Origin: Roseateles sp.
GTDB taxonomy: Bacteria; Pseudomonadota; Gammaproteobacteria; Burkholderiales; Burkholderiaceae_C
Assembly: GCF_019237615.1 (NCBI RefSeq)
Contig: NZ_JAFAGT010000094.1
Location: 1-37,315, forward strand
Direction of reading: 5' to 3'
DNA length: 37,315 bases
This document shows, piece by piece, positions 1 through 6,763 of the stretch. Numbering within the stretch: the stretch's first letter is position 1; each line of letters opens with the position of its first letter. The translations under genes were made by a program, and so were the position numbers. Under the pieces are notes generated by a model. The model searched no databases. It was not told the DNA's origin and saw nothing but the letters and a program-made list of their open reading frames with translations.

Positions 1-141
1 CGGTGACGGCGGTGATGTGGGGGTGCTCGTCATTGCAACTCCGCAATGGCTTGCTGCAGCAGCTCGTCGGGCAGGTGGTTGAGCCCCTTGGGCACGGCCA
101 GCCGCATGGCCGTGCACAGGATGCGACTGGCCTGGCGAGGC

Positions 142-173
142 AGCCCCCCGGAGTTCGACACTTTGGCGCTGTT
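142..173 (+). repeat. IS left end: target duplication and inverted repeat
   Basis: AGCCCC (142-147) is the left target duplicate. The left terminal inverted repeat starts at 148 and is recognisable to about 173, including GAGTTCGACAC (151-161) and GCGCTGT (166-172). Confidence 0.8.
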
Positions 174-2059
174 TTCGGCCTCTTTCGTAGGTGCCGGCCT
201 TTGCAAATCAAGCACTTGGAGGTGCTTTCTTGGATTTTCTTGTAGTGGCAACATGTCCCATGTTTGGTAGATATATTTGAGGTCGGACGCGCTACACTTC
301 GAGCATGTTTGTGAAGCTTGCTCGGAGTCGCGGCCACACCTATGCGCAGCTCGTGGAGTCCTTCCGCGATGACAACGGCCAACCGCGACAACGCCACCTC
401 CTCACACTGGGCCGTGTCGACGAGAACGACGGCCAGGTCGACAAGCTCCTGCAAACCCTGCTGAAGGCTCGCGGCCACGGTCCGCGCGACACCGCCACGC
501 CGCAGGTGCAGTTCGAATCGGCCCTGGTGCTGGGCGATGTGTGGGCGCTGGATCAGTTGTGGCGCGAGATCGGCTTTGACGCGCTGGCCGGCGTCTTCCG
601 CCAGGCCCACTTCACCACGCCGGTCGAGCAGGCCATTCGCGTCATGGTCTTCAATCGGCTGTGCGACGCTGACTCCAAGCTCGGTGTGCTGCGATGGCTG
701 CAAACGGTCAGCATGCCTGGCGTGGAGCCCGGCAAGATCACTCACCAGCATCTGCTGCGCAGCATGGATGCGTTGATGGATCACCAGGGTGCTGTCGATG
801 ACTGCGTGGCCCATCTGCTGCGCCCGCTCATCGACGAGGAACTCTCGGTGGTGTTCTATGACTTGACCACCATCCGCAGCGAAGGCCAGAGCGTTCAGAG
901 TGGCGACGTTCGCCACTTCGGGATGTCCAAGGAAGGGGTGGTGGCGCGTCAGTTCATGCTGGGCGTCGTGCAAACCGCCGATGGCATGCCGATCTATCAC
1001 GAGGTGTTTGACGGCAATACGGCCGAGGCGCCCACGATGTTGCCCACCGTGCGCAAGGTGCTGGCGCGCTATCCGCATATCCGCCGCCTGGTGATGGTGG
1101 CCGACCGGGGGCTGCTGTCGGTCGACAACCTGGCCGATCTCACACGCATCACGTTGCCCAACGGCCAGCCACTGGAATTCATCCTGGCCGTGCCGGGGCG
1201 CCGCTACACGGAGTTCACGGAGCTGCTGCGGCCCTTGCATGCCGCTGCGGCCGCGTCACCGCAGGAGACCCTCGCCGAGGCGCGCTGGGAAGGCCACCGG
1301 CTGGTGATGGCCCACGACCCGGCGCGCGCGCAGGAACAGACGGCGCTTCGTGCCACGCGCATCGCTGCCTTGCAGGCGCGTGCCGAGCAACTCGCGGGCA
1401 AGCTTGACGGACAAGACGCGGGCGAGGTTCACCGCGGCCGCAAGCTCAGCGACTCCGGCGCCAAGGCCCGCTTCTTCCACGAAGTGGCCGAGGCCCATCT
1501 GTCCAAGATCGTGAAGGTGGACCTGAAGTCCGAGCTCTTCACCTACGACATTGACGCCCAGGCCCTGGAGCGCGCGCAGACGATGGACGGCAAGCTGCTG
1601 CTGGTCACCAACGTGGTCGACCTGACGCCCGCTCAAATCGTCGCTCGGTACAAGAGCTTGGCGGACATCGAGCGCGGCTTCAAGGTGCTGAAGTCCGAGA
1701 TCGAAATCGCGCCGGTGTATCACCGGCTACCCGAGCGGATTCGCGCGCACGCCAGCATCTGCTTCATGGCCTTGATCCTGTACCGGGTGATGCGCCAACG
1801 ACTGAAGCTGGCCGGCCATCACGCGTCACCCGAGTCGGCCCTGGCGCAGCTGCGCCGCATTCAGCGCCAAAGCGTCAGCATTAACCAGGGGGCGCCGATC
1901 ACCGGCGTCTCCAACATCAACCGAGAGCAGGCCGACTTGTTTGCGGCCATGAACATCAGGAAGCCCGCCGCCGACGCTCAGCTGAACCTCCTGTAGTGGA
2001 AACTTCGAGACCCTTTTGAGGGAAATCAATCACTTACAGCGCTTCGTGTCGAACTCGGG
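148..2059 (+). mobile_element. Complete IS1634-family insertion sequence with 6-bp target duplication
   Basis: The element is about 1.91 kb and holds one transposase gene (305-1996). Its ends are imperfect inverted repeats: the left end reads CCGGAGTTCGACAC and the right end, reverse-complemented, CCCGAGTTCGACAC (13 of 14 identical). Both continue, after a short mismatched stretch and one indel, into GCGCTGT. Immediately outside lie identical hexamers AGCCCC at 142-147 and 2060-2065, as expected of a target-site duplication. Both ends and the gene look intact, so the copy may still be active. It interrupts the remnant ATPase gene described separately. Confidence 0.88.
305..1996 (+). CDS. IS1634-family DDE transposase
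   Basis: This 563-residue protein catalyses cut-and-join of the surrounding IS. The RNase-H-like catalytic core can be followed: first Asp about residue 186 in VVFYDLTTIRSEG, second Asp about 267 in VMVADRGLL, and the Glu about 456 in YKSLADIERGFKVLKSE, which matches the Y-x-x-x-x-x-I-E-R-x-F signature before the final helix. The N-terminal 70 residues (MFVKLARSRGHTYAQLVES) are typical of IS1634/IS4-group enzymes. Length is normal for the family and no frameshift is seen. The ATG at 305 lies six bases after TACACT (293-298), a possible -10 element that would give a very short leader. It is the only gene of the element. Confidence 0.93.
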   Translation: MFVKLARSRGHTYAQLVESFRDDNGQPRQRHLLTLGRVDENDGQVDKLLQTLLKARGHGPRDTATPQVQFESALVLGDVWALDQLWREIGFDALAGVFRQAHFTTPVEQAIRVMVFNRLCDADSKLGVLRWLQTVSMPGVEPGKITHQHLLRSMDALMDHQGAVDDCVAHLLRPLIDEELSVVFYDLTTIRSEGQSVQSGDVRHFGMSKEGVVARQFMLGVVQTADGMPIYHEVFDGNTAEAPTMLPTVRKVLARYPHIRRLVMVADRGLLSVDNLADLTRITLPNGQPLEFILAVPGRRYTEFTELLRPLHAAAAASPQETLAEARWEGHRLVMAHDPARAQEQTALRATRIAALQARAEQLAGKLDGQDAGEVHRGRKLSDSGAKARFFHEVAEAHLSKIVKVDLKSELFTYDIDAQALERAQTMDGKLLLVTNVVDLTPAQIVARYKSLADIERGFKVLKSEIEIAPVYHRLPERIRAHASICFMALILYRVMRQRLKLAGHHASPESALAQLRRIQRQSVSINQGAPITGVSNINREQADLFAAMNIRKPAADAQLNLL

Positions 2060-2065
2060 AGCCCC
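2034..2065 (-). repeat. IS right end: inverted repeat and target duplication
   Basis: The right terminal inverted repeat is read on the minus strand from 2059 inward (CCCGAGTTCGACAC, then GAAGCGCTGT). AGCCCC at 2060-2065 repeats 142-147 exactly. Confidence 0.8.
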
Positions 2066-2180
2066 ATGCTGGCCTGGCGCAGGATCTCCAGCCCCGCGTC
2101 GGACAGCAGCGTGTGCTGGCAGCCGGCGCTCTTGAGGCCGTGGGTGACGCCGGGCGAGAGCTGAGTGGCTCCCCTCCAGC

Positions 2181-2792
2181 TCAGCGCATCACGATCAGCT
2201 GAACCCGGCGGTTCTTGCTGCGGCCTTCGCGGGTGTTGTTGTCGGCCAGGGGCGCAGATTCGCCGTAGCTGATCGTTGCCATGCGCGCCAGTGGCACGCC
2301 GGCGCGGGCCAAGTGCAGGCGCACGGCTTCGGCCCGCTTGAGGCCCAGTTGCTGGTTGATCGCGTGGCTGCCGGTAGTGTCGGTGTGGCCCTGGATTTCG
2401 ATGAACACAGGTTGGTTGTCGGCCTTGAGCTTGGCGACGAGTTGATCGAGTTCCTGGCCGGCCTGCTCGGTGAGTTGAGCGCGGCCCGAGCTGAACGTGA
2501 TCTTGTCATCGGTCAGCAGGATGCTCATCAACAGGCCGGGCGGCGCGGGCAGATTCTTGGCGGCCTGGGCTCGCTCCGCAGCCTCTTGCTGCAGGGCCTG
2601 GATGCGCGCCTCGCTGCCCTGCAGCCGACCGTCCAGCGCCTTGAGGCCGTCGTCATGGGCCTGCACTCGAGTGCCGAGGCCGTCCACGCTGGTCTGCACC
2701 GGAGCGACGGTTTCTTTGACGAAATCCTTGGTGGCACAAGCGCTCAGCAACATGACGCTGCTAGCGAGGATCAGGGGAGGAAGTCTCGACAT
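2181..2792 (-). CDS. OmpA-family peptidoglycan-binding lipoprotein
   Basis: The 203-residue product starts with a lipoprotein signal, lipobox LSAC with Cys at residue 19, so it should be a lipid-anchored envelope protein. Residues about 30-85 are Ala/Gln/Glu-rich and probably coiled coil, reminiscent of Lpp/YbgF-like spacers. Residues about 95-203 are an OmpA C-terminal domain: IEIQGHTDTTGS followed by N-x-x-L-x-x-x-RAEAV, and NNTREGRSKNRRVQ, which carry the Asp and Arg that bind meso-diaminopimelate. It likely tethers the outer membrane to peptidoglycan. It is monocistronic, has no visible Tol-Pal neighbours, and its 3' end abuts the transposon remnant. Alternative names are Pal-like or YiaD-like protein. 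Confidence 0.88.
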   Translation of the reverse strand: MSRLPPLILASSVMLLSACATKDFVKETVAPVQTSVDGLGTRVQAHDDGLKALDGRLQGSEARIQALQQEAAERAQAAKNLPAPPGLLMSILLTDDKITFSSGRAQLTEQAGQELDQLVAKLKADNQPVFIEIQGHTDTTGSHAINQQLGLKRAEAVRLHLARAGVPLARMATISYGESAPLADNNTREGRSKNRRVQLIVMR

Positions 2793-3090
2793 CGGTGGCT
2801 CATGGAGGAAGAAAGAGGCGCGACTTTAGGCAGTCCCTCCGGGACAAACGTACCGAGCTGTGAGCAATCCTTGCGCCGTTAACCGGGCCGAACAAAGCCT
2901 TACCGTTCTGCGCTACGGGCACAGATCAGCCAGCTTTTGCTGCGGGTGTCTGTCTAAGCTGTGGTTCAAGCGGACTGGGGGCGGTCGGCGCTGCAGCCCC
3001 GGTGGGTTTGCCGGGGCTTTTCGCTTTCTGGGGCGGATAGGCAACCAGTCCGACGTTGTCGCAGTCCACGCAGTGGCTGCGGCAAGCGAA
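2793..3090. other. Intergenic region with one strong hairpin
   Basis: No gene is supported in these 298 bases. A perfect 8-bp stem, AGCCCCGG (2995-3002) with CCGGGGCT (3011-3018), is followed on the plus strand by TTTTCGCTTT, so it resembles an intrinsic terminator pointing right. No rightward gene lies upstream of it, so it may be a leftover of deleted DNA or a border of the accessory region. The leader of the OmpA-like gene lies at the left edge. Confidence 0.45.
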
Positions 3091-3417
3091 CTACGTTATC
3101 GACGCAAGGAACTGTGCCGCGCGACGAGCTCGTTGTGCAGCAGGAAGCTGGTGCAGCGCTTCCAATAGATTGGCAACCTCATCGTCTTCGCAGTAGAGAT
3201 AGGGGAGCGACACGCCGAGAGCTTCGGCGATCAGCCTTGCAGTCGCAACGGCCGGCTCATGAACGCCCAGCTCGTACCGGCTGATCCTTGCCCGACTGCT
3301 GGACTCATCAATCCCGATGAGTACGCCCACCTTCTCTTGAGACCAGCCCAGCGCCTCCCGTCGCGCGCGCATTCGCCGCCCGACGACAGTTGTCACTGAG
3401 CTGACCTCTGCTTTCAT
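3091..3417 (-). CDS. XRE-family helix-turn-helix regulator 1 of the array
   Basis: The 108-residue protein has a Cro/CI-type HTH at about residues 10-70: RRMRARREALGWSQEKVGVL, then ISRYELGVHEPAVATARLIA and LGVSLPYLY. The rest is a short alpha-helical tail. It is expected to be a DNA-binding repressor. Its ATG (3417) lies directly beside a near-perfect palindrome (3417-3435), with a second similar palindrome 33 bp further (3451-3467) before the divergent gene at 3519. Autorepression together with control of the divergent gene is therefore likely. It is the first of three leftward XRE genes that alternate with copies of a conserved rightward gene, and is not closely similar to the other two. 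Confidence 0.88.
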   Translation of the reverse strand: MKAEVSSVTTVVGRRMRARREALGWSQEKVGVLIGIDESSSRARISRYELGVHEPAVATARLIAEALGVSLPYLYCEDDEVANLLEALHQLPAAQRARRAAQFLASIT

Positions 3418-3435
3418 GTCACGAGTCTCGTAACA
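3417..3435. promoter_or_regulatory. Putative XRE1 operator O1
   Basis: TGTCACGAGTCTCGTAACA is an inverted repeat around 3426 with 8 of 9 bases paired. It overlaps the first base of the XRE1 start codon on the minus strand, so bound repressor would block its own transcription or translation. Confidence 0.6.
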
Positions 3436-3450
3436 GGTGCATAATTCGTC

Positions 3451-3467
3451 GTCACGAAATACGTGAC
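3451..3467. promoter_or_regulatory. Putative XRE1 operator O2
   Basis: GTCACGAAATACGTGAC is an inverted repeat around 3459 with 7 of 8 bases paired and the same GTCACG half-site as O1. The two centres are 33 bp apart, about three helical turns. It lies between XRE1 and the divergent gene at 3519. Confidence 0.6.
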
Positions 3468-3518
3468 AACAAGACGGGGTCGATCCCTGGTGCGTTGCCG
3501 CCTTGAGGAGAGCGATCT

Positions 3519-3932
3519 ATGTCCTACTTCTTCTGGGAATCCAAGCGCTGGCTCAGCAACCCGCTCTGCTGCCGTTGCCTGATCGTCGTGCCGTTCGGCA
3601 GGCTGCGTGTTCCGATGCGGCGCGAGGGGGAGGCCAGCGCTGCCCAATGGCACCGGGCGCTCGGTCTCTTTACGGATGGCTGGCTCGAGGTGCTCGGCGC
3701 CTGGCGCGAGGAGGGTGCCGTGACGCCGCTGCGCATCGCCGCAGGCCTCCGCGACCTGGGCATCAAGCGGATCAAGTCACTGCAATGCGTGGTCAGCCAG
3801 CCTGCAGATGGCGCGACTCAACGCGGCCTCGCGTCTAAGCATCGGAAGACTGGTTCAAGATTGCTGATAACCGGGCCTCCGTTTCCAGCATCAGCTCTCC
3901 CGAACTGCGCCCCAGCGCTCTGGCGATCTTGA
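3519..3932 (+). pseudogene. Truncated copy 1 of the conserved MSYFFWES gene
   Basis: The frame runs 137 codons from ATG 3519 (GAGGAG about 9 bases upstream), but only the first ~87 residues match the full-length copy at 4962. These include MSYFFWESKRWLSNPLCCR, FGRLRVPMR, ALGLFTDGWLEVLG and IKRIKSL. From about 3780 the frame reads through the 3' remnant of an XRE3-like gene and then antisense through XRE2 (3835-3932), so the tail is unlikely to be functional. Whether the short N-terminal piece is made as a protein is unknown. Function of the family is not recognised. Confidence 0.7.
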
Positions 3933-4140
3933 GGATCAATACCAGCGTTGGCATGTGTTCGCCACGCTCAATCTTTCCCATGTGGGAGCGCTCGATACCG
4001 GCCAAGTGGGCCAGCGCCTCCTGGGCAATGCCATCTTCCGTCCTTGCGGCGCGAACTACAGCGCCGAAGGCCAAGGCTGGCTCTCTCTCAAAAGTTGTCG
4101 CACCAGTTGGTCGTCCTCGTTGGATCGAACGCTTTTGCAT
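3835..4140 (-). CDS. XRE-family helix-turn-helix regulator 2 of the array
   Basis: The start chosen is ATG 4140 (MQKRSIQRG), giving 101 residues; the frame stays open further upstream, but that part is antisense to the conserved copy 2 gene. The HTH spans about residues 24-82: FGAVVRAARTEDGIAQEALA, AGIERSHMGKIERGEHMPTL and LILKIARALG. The motif S-H-M-G-K-I-E-R-G is a typical recognition-helix region of Cro/CI proteins. Just upstream lies an AT-rich stretch (4160-4193), unusual for this region, probably the divergent promoter zone for this gene and copy 2 at 4309. Its 3' end converges on truncated copy 1. Confidence 0.85.
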   Translation of the reverse strand: MQKRSIQRGRPTGATTFEREPALAFGAVVRAARTEDGIAQEALAHLAGIERSHMGKIERGEHMPTLVLILKIARALGRSSGELMLETEARLSAILNQSSDA

Positions 4141-4308
4141 GCGCAGAAGCGTCCCGCTTGAAGACAATTTAAACCACGTTATATTTAACTCTATCGACCT
4201 GGTCAGGCGACCTTCCCGCCGCCGCTGGTGATGCCGCCTCCTCAGGCGCGGCCGCCAGGGCAGCGTTCGTCCACCGCCTTGAATGGTCAGGCTACTGGGA
4301 GCTACTCG

Positions 4309-4863
4309 ATGTCCTACTTCTTCTGGGAATCCAACCGCTGGCTCGGCAACCCGCTCTGCTGCCGTTACCTCGGCGTCGTGCGGTTCGGCAGGCAGTGCGT
4401 TCCGATGCGGCACGAGGAATCGGCCAGCGCTGCCCAATGGCACTGGGCGCTCGGTCTCTTCACGGATGGCTGGCTCGAGGTGCTCGGCGCCGTGACGCCG
4501 CAGCGCATCGCCGCAGGCCTCCACGGCCTGGGCATCAAGCGGATCAAGTCACTGCGTGCGTGGTCAGCCAGCTTGCAGATAGCGCGACTCAACGCGGCCG
4601 GCGAAGTCCGCGAAAGACAGGTCAAGAGCCGACGCAAGCCTGTACAGAACGCTGATCGTGGGCTGCTTCTTGCCCACTTCAATCAACGAAATGAACGGAC
4701 GGTCAAGGTCGCAACGGCCTGCAAGGTCCTCTTGCGTCAGCGCAAGTTCCTGCCGGCGCGCCTTGATCTCGACGGCGAGCGCATCGATGAGCTTCTGATT
4801 TCGGCTGGGTCGCATCGACCCGGAGTGTTTTTGCTTCGTGCACTAAAGACACGTGTCTATTGA
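4309..4863 (+). pseudogene. Truncated copy 2 of the conserved MSYFFWES gene
   Basis: ATG 4309 follows GGGAG by about 9 bases. The head (MSYFFWESNRWLGNPLCCR ... DGWLEVLG ... IKRIKSL) matches copies 1 and 3, but has an 18-bp in-frame deletion removing the six residues between EVLG and AVT. After about 4553 the frame leaves the family and reads antisense through XRE3 (4564-4815). The 184-codon length is therefore accidental and the copy is regarded as broken. It shares the 3' junction sequence TGCGTGGTCAGCCAGC with copy 1. Confidence 0.7.
4564..4815 (-). CDS. XRE-family helix-turn-helix regulator 3 of the array
   Basis: This is a compact 83-residue, essentially HTH-only protein: LAVEIKARRQELALTQEDLA, DRPFISLIEVGKKQPTISVL and YRLASALDLSF. 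The layout is the standard five-helix Cro/CI fold, about residues 12-70. The ATG at 4815 is about 32 bases from a perfect 12-bp palindrome (4847-4858). The last codons (about 4564-4599) are duplicated at 3793-3828 next to truncated copy 1, which shows a related regulator once stood there. It diverges from the full-length conserved gene at 4962. Confidence 0.87.
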   Translation of the reverse strand: MRPSRNQKLIDALAVEIKARRQELALTQEDLAGRCDLDRPFISLIEVGKKQPTISVLYRLASALDLSFADFAGRVESRYLQAG

Positions 4864-4865
4864 CA
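4847..4865. promoter_or_regulatory. Putative XRE3 operator beside a -35 box
   Basis: AGACACGTGTCT (4847-4858) is a perfect 12-bp palindrome. TTGACA follows at 4860-4865, an exact -35 consensus pointing right toward the gene at 4962; a matching -10 is only weak (around 4883-4890). The overlap suggests repression of the conserved gene by XRE3. Confidence 0.5.
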
Positions 4866-4961
4866 GCAAATCTGCTTTGAGTGATCGTTAGGACAGGCGT
4901 TCAACAGGCCTGTCTACCCGTCCACCGCCGTGAGAAGTCACGGTTACTGGGAGTCAAATCG

Positions 4962-5555
4962 ATGTCCTACTTCTTCTGGGAATCCAACCGCTGGCTCAGC
5001 AACCCGCTCTGCTGCCGTTACCTGGTCGTGCGGTTCGGCCGGCTGCGAGTTCCGATGCGGCACGAGGGATCGGCCGGCGCTGCCGATTGGCACTGGGCGC
5101 TCGGTCTCTTCACGGATGGCTGGCTCGAGGTGCTCGGCACCTGGCGCGACGAGGGCGCCGTGACGTCGCAGCGCATCGCCGCAGACCTCCACGACCGGGG
5201 CATCGAGCGGATCAAGGCGCTTGCGGGCGAGGACAGCCTGGCTGTGGCCATGGATCGCTTCCGCCCCAGGGCCAGCCGCCAGGGCATGGCCGAACTCGCC
5301 GAGTGCGGCGCCTTCGGCCCGCGCATGCGGCAGGCCATCCGCTGGACCGACGCGGCAGCGCAGCGGCTGCAGGCGCGCATGCAGCGCGTTGCGGGGAACC
5401 CGCCACCGCTGCCCGACGATGCAGCCGCGGCCGACTTCCTCGCGCGGGCGTTCCAGCGGGCGGACCGGGATCTGCTGTATGACCGATGGGACCGCAAGCG
5501 TCCGGCGCCGTTTGGTCAGGGCGCCTTTGTCGCCGCCCTGGCAGGCGCGGCTTGA
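4962..5555 (+). CDS. Full-length conserved array protein, function unknown
   Basis: The 197-residue product starts at ATG 4962 after GGGAG, the same start as in the two broken copies. It opens with an aromatic, Cys-pair segment (MSYFFWESNRWLSNPLCCRY), then FGRLRVPMRHEG and ALGLFTDGWLEVLGTWRDEG. The second half (about 100-197) is Ala/Arg-rich and helical: MRQAIRWTDAAAQRLQARMQ and AADFLARAFQRADRDLLYDR. No signal peptide or membrane helix is obvious. I do not recognise the family. It stops 5 bp before the FecI-type sigma gene, so the two are probably cotranscribed. XRE3 diverges from it and likely represses it. Three preserved heads argue that the 5' region, or the N-terminal peptide, matters. 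Confidence 0.65.
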   Translation: MSYFFWESNRWLSNPLCCRYLVVRFGRLRVPMRHEGSAGAADWHWALGLFTDGWLEVLGTWRDEGAVTSQRIAADLHDRGIERIKALAGEDSLAVAMDRFRPRASRQGMAELAECGAFGPRMRQAIRWTDAAAQRLQARMQRVAGNPPPLPDDAAAADFLARAFQRADRDLLYDRWDRKRPAPFGQGAFVAALAGAA

Positions 5556-5560
5556 GCACC

Positions 5561-6055
5561 ATGTCGGCCCGGCTGCTGAAGAACTGGCAGGACGTCCTGG
5601 CAAGGGTGCGGGGGGCGCTGCAGCGTCGCGGGCGTACCGAGCACGAGGCGGAGGACCTGGTGCAGGAGGCGTGGCTGCGCCTGATCCGCTATGAAGACGA
5701 AAGGCAGCCCGTCGAGCAGCCCGAGGCCTTCCTGATGCGCACGGCGCTGAACCTGTCCATCGACGCCCACCGCGTGAGCGCGGGCCGCGGCGAGCATGTG
5801 CTGCTCGACAACGTCGTGCTCATCGACACGACCCCGTCCATCGAGGCCGTGCTGCTGGCCAAGGAGCGCATGGCGCGCCTGGCCCTGGGGCTGGGCCGCC
5901 TGAACGAAAGGACCCGCGACATCTTCCTGGCGCATCGCATCGACGGCCTGCCCTATACCGAGATCGCGAAGCGCCACGGCATCAGCGTCGCGACCGTGCA
6001 TCACCACGTGGCCAAGGCGACCCTGCGGCTGACCAGTTGGATGGAGGGCTGGTAG
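5561..6055 (+). CDS. FecI-type ECF RNA polymerase sigma factor
   Basis: The 164-residue protein fits the short FecI group. Region 2 is at about residues 20-70 (EDLVQEAWLRLIRYEDERQ and AFLMRTALNLSIDAHR) and region 4 at about 105-160 (RTRDIFLAHRIDGLPYTEIA, then ISVATVHHHVAKATLRL). Such factors normally direct transcription of TonB-dependent receptor genes in response to a FecR partner. Start ATG 5561 is preferred; a TTG at 5552 is possible. The FecR-like gene two bases downstream is degenerate and no receptor is present, so regulation of this factor is probably altered or lost. It follows the conserved array gene by 5 bp. Confidence 0.88.
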   Translation: MSARLLKNWQDVLARVRGALQRRGRTEHEAEDLVQEAWLRLIRYEDERQPVEQPEAFLMRTALNLSIDAHRVSAGRGEHVLLDNVVLIDTTPSIEAVLLAKERMARLALGLGRLNERTRDIFLAHRIDGLPYTEIAKRHGISVATVHHHVAKATLRLTSWMEGW

Positions 6056-6057
6056 CC

Positions 6058-6661
6058 GTGCAGCCACTGAACACGGGCACCGACGTCCGGGTGACGCTGA
6101 CGGACGCGCTGCGCGCCGTGACGGTGGTGCGCGGCGAGGCGCTGTTCGAAGTCGCCAAGGATGCCGGCCGGCCGTCGTCAGCGTGGCCGACGCCCAGGTC
6201 GTCGCCACGGGGACGGCCTTCCTGGTCCGATCCACGCCGCCGGCAAGGATGGGGGGCGACGCCTTTGGCGTGACGCTGCTTGAAGGCCAGGTGGTCGTGC
6301 AGCGCTCGGGCGGCACCGTGGTCATGGCGCCAGGCGAGCGCCTGCGCGTGGGCCGGGCGGCTGACAAGAGCGGACGTGCGGCGCCCAGGGGAGGGCGCCT
6401 TGACCGTCCCGTCCTCGACCAGTTGCTGGCCTGGCAACGCGGCGTCGCCGTGCTGGATGACGTCTCCCTGGCCGAGGCCGTCGCCGAGATGAACCGCTAC
6501 AGCACGGTGCCGATCCGGGGCGCCGACTCGCAAGCGGGGGGCTGCGCGTCAGCGGCATCTTCCGTATCGGGGACAAGGAGGCCTTGGCGCAGTCGGTGGC
6601 GAAGCTGCATGGCCCGGTCGTGCGGCCGCGCGACGGCGGCGTGGAGCTGGCGGGCAGATAG
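6058..6661 (+). pseudogene. Degenerate fecR-like anti-sigma regulator
   Basis: FecR-domain sequence is found in three successive frames. Frame 1 (from about 6058) gives TLTDALRAVTVVRGEALFEV. A second frame (about 6183-6540) gives VVATGTAFLVRS, VTLLEGQVVVQRSGGTVVM and LAEAVAEMNRYSTVPI. A third (6542-6661) gives LRVSGIFRIGDKEALAQSV, ending at TAG 6659-6661. So at least two frameshifts are present, at about 6170-6183 and 6535-6542. The usual cytoplasmic N-terminal domain and the transmembrane helix are also missing, because the sigma gene stops directly before the FecR domain. The gene is very probably non-functional, unless sequencing errors made the shifts. Confidence 0.8.
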
Positions 6662-6763
6662 CCTTCGATGCCGTGGCGACCCACGCAAGTAGCCAGGATG
6701 CGGCTTGCCCATGCCGGCGCACGTAGCGGGCATCGTCAAGAGAGTTGAAACGGATCGTTAGCC

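Larger units (their letters stand above)
30..2165 (-). pseudogene. 3' remnant of a transposon-associated AAA ATPase gene, split by an IS
   Basis: Removing the IS at 148-2059 and one AGCCCC copy joins 2066-2165 to 30-147 in one leftward frame ending at a TGA (32-30). The rejoined peptide contains LLSDAGLEILRQASMGLPRQ and then HLPDELLQQAIAELQ at the C-terminus. This pattern (LLSD, then an S-x-G-x-PR motif, then a small helical tail) is that of the C-terminal lid of ExeA/TniB-like ATPases that accompany transposases. Only about 70 residues remain; Walker motifs are absent because the gene is also cut near 2165, just before the 3' end of the OmpA-like gene. The frame is preserved across the IS junction, so the IS insertion is probably recent compared with the first truncation. 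The exact ATPase family is uncertain. Confidence 0.6.
3091..5555. repeat. Tandem array: three [variable XRE (-) / conserved MSYFFWES head (+)] units
   Basis: Units run 3091-~3828, 3835-~4599 and 4564-5555. Each has a leftward XRE gene, a gap of about 100-170 bp, and a rightward gene whose first ~85 codons are nearly the same in DNA and protein (starts 3519, 4309, 4962). The XRE genes differ from one another. In units 1 and 2 the conserved gene is cut after the RIKSL codons, and the 3' end of the next XRE gene begins there on the opposite strand. About 36 bp coding the C-terminus of XRE3 (4564-4599) recur at 3793-3828, just before the XRE2 stop. Leaders of copies 2 and 3 share GTCCACCGCC and TACTGGGAG. 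The pattern points to repeated duplication with exchange of the regulator gene. Confidence 0.8.

Noticed and set aside
2995-3021. Hairpin with T-run as terminator of XRE1
   Set aside because: The T-run lies on the plus-strand side, so it points away from the leftward XRE1 transcript. Kept only as a structural note.
4141-4200. AT-rich stretch before XRE2 as an operator palindrome
   Set aside because: TTTAAAC...GTTATATTTAA is only a poor inverted repeat. It may be a promoter, but no box can be fixed.
4962-5555. Faint likeness of EVLGTWRDEGA ... DLHDRGIERIKAL to the middle of IS256 (mutator) transposases
   Set aside because: Only a short stretch fits, no catalytic Asp/Glu layout follows, and no inverted repeats bound the copies. 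Not strong enough for a transposase call.
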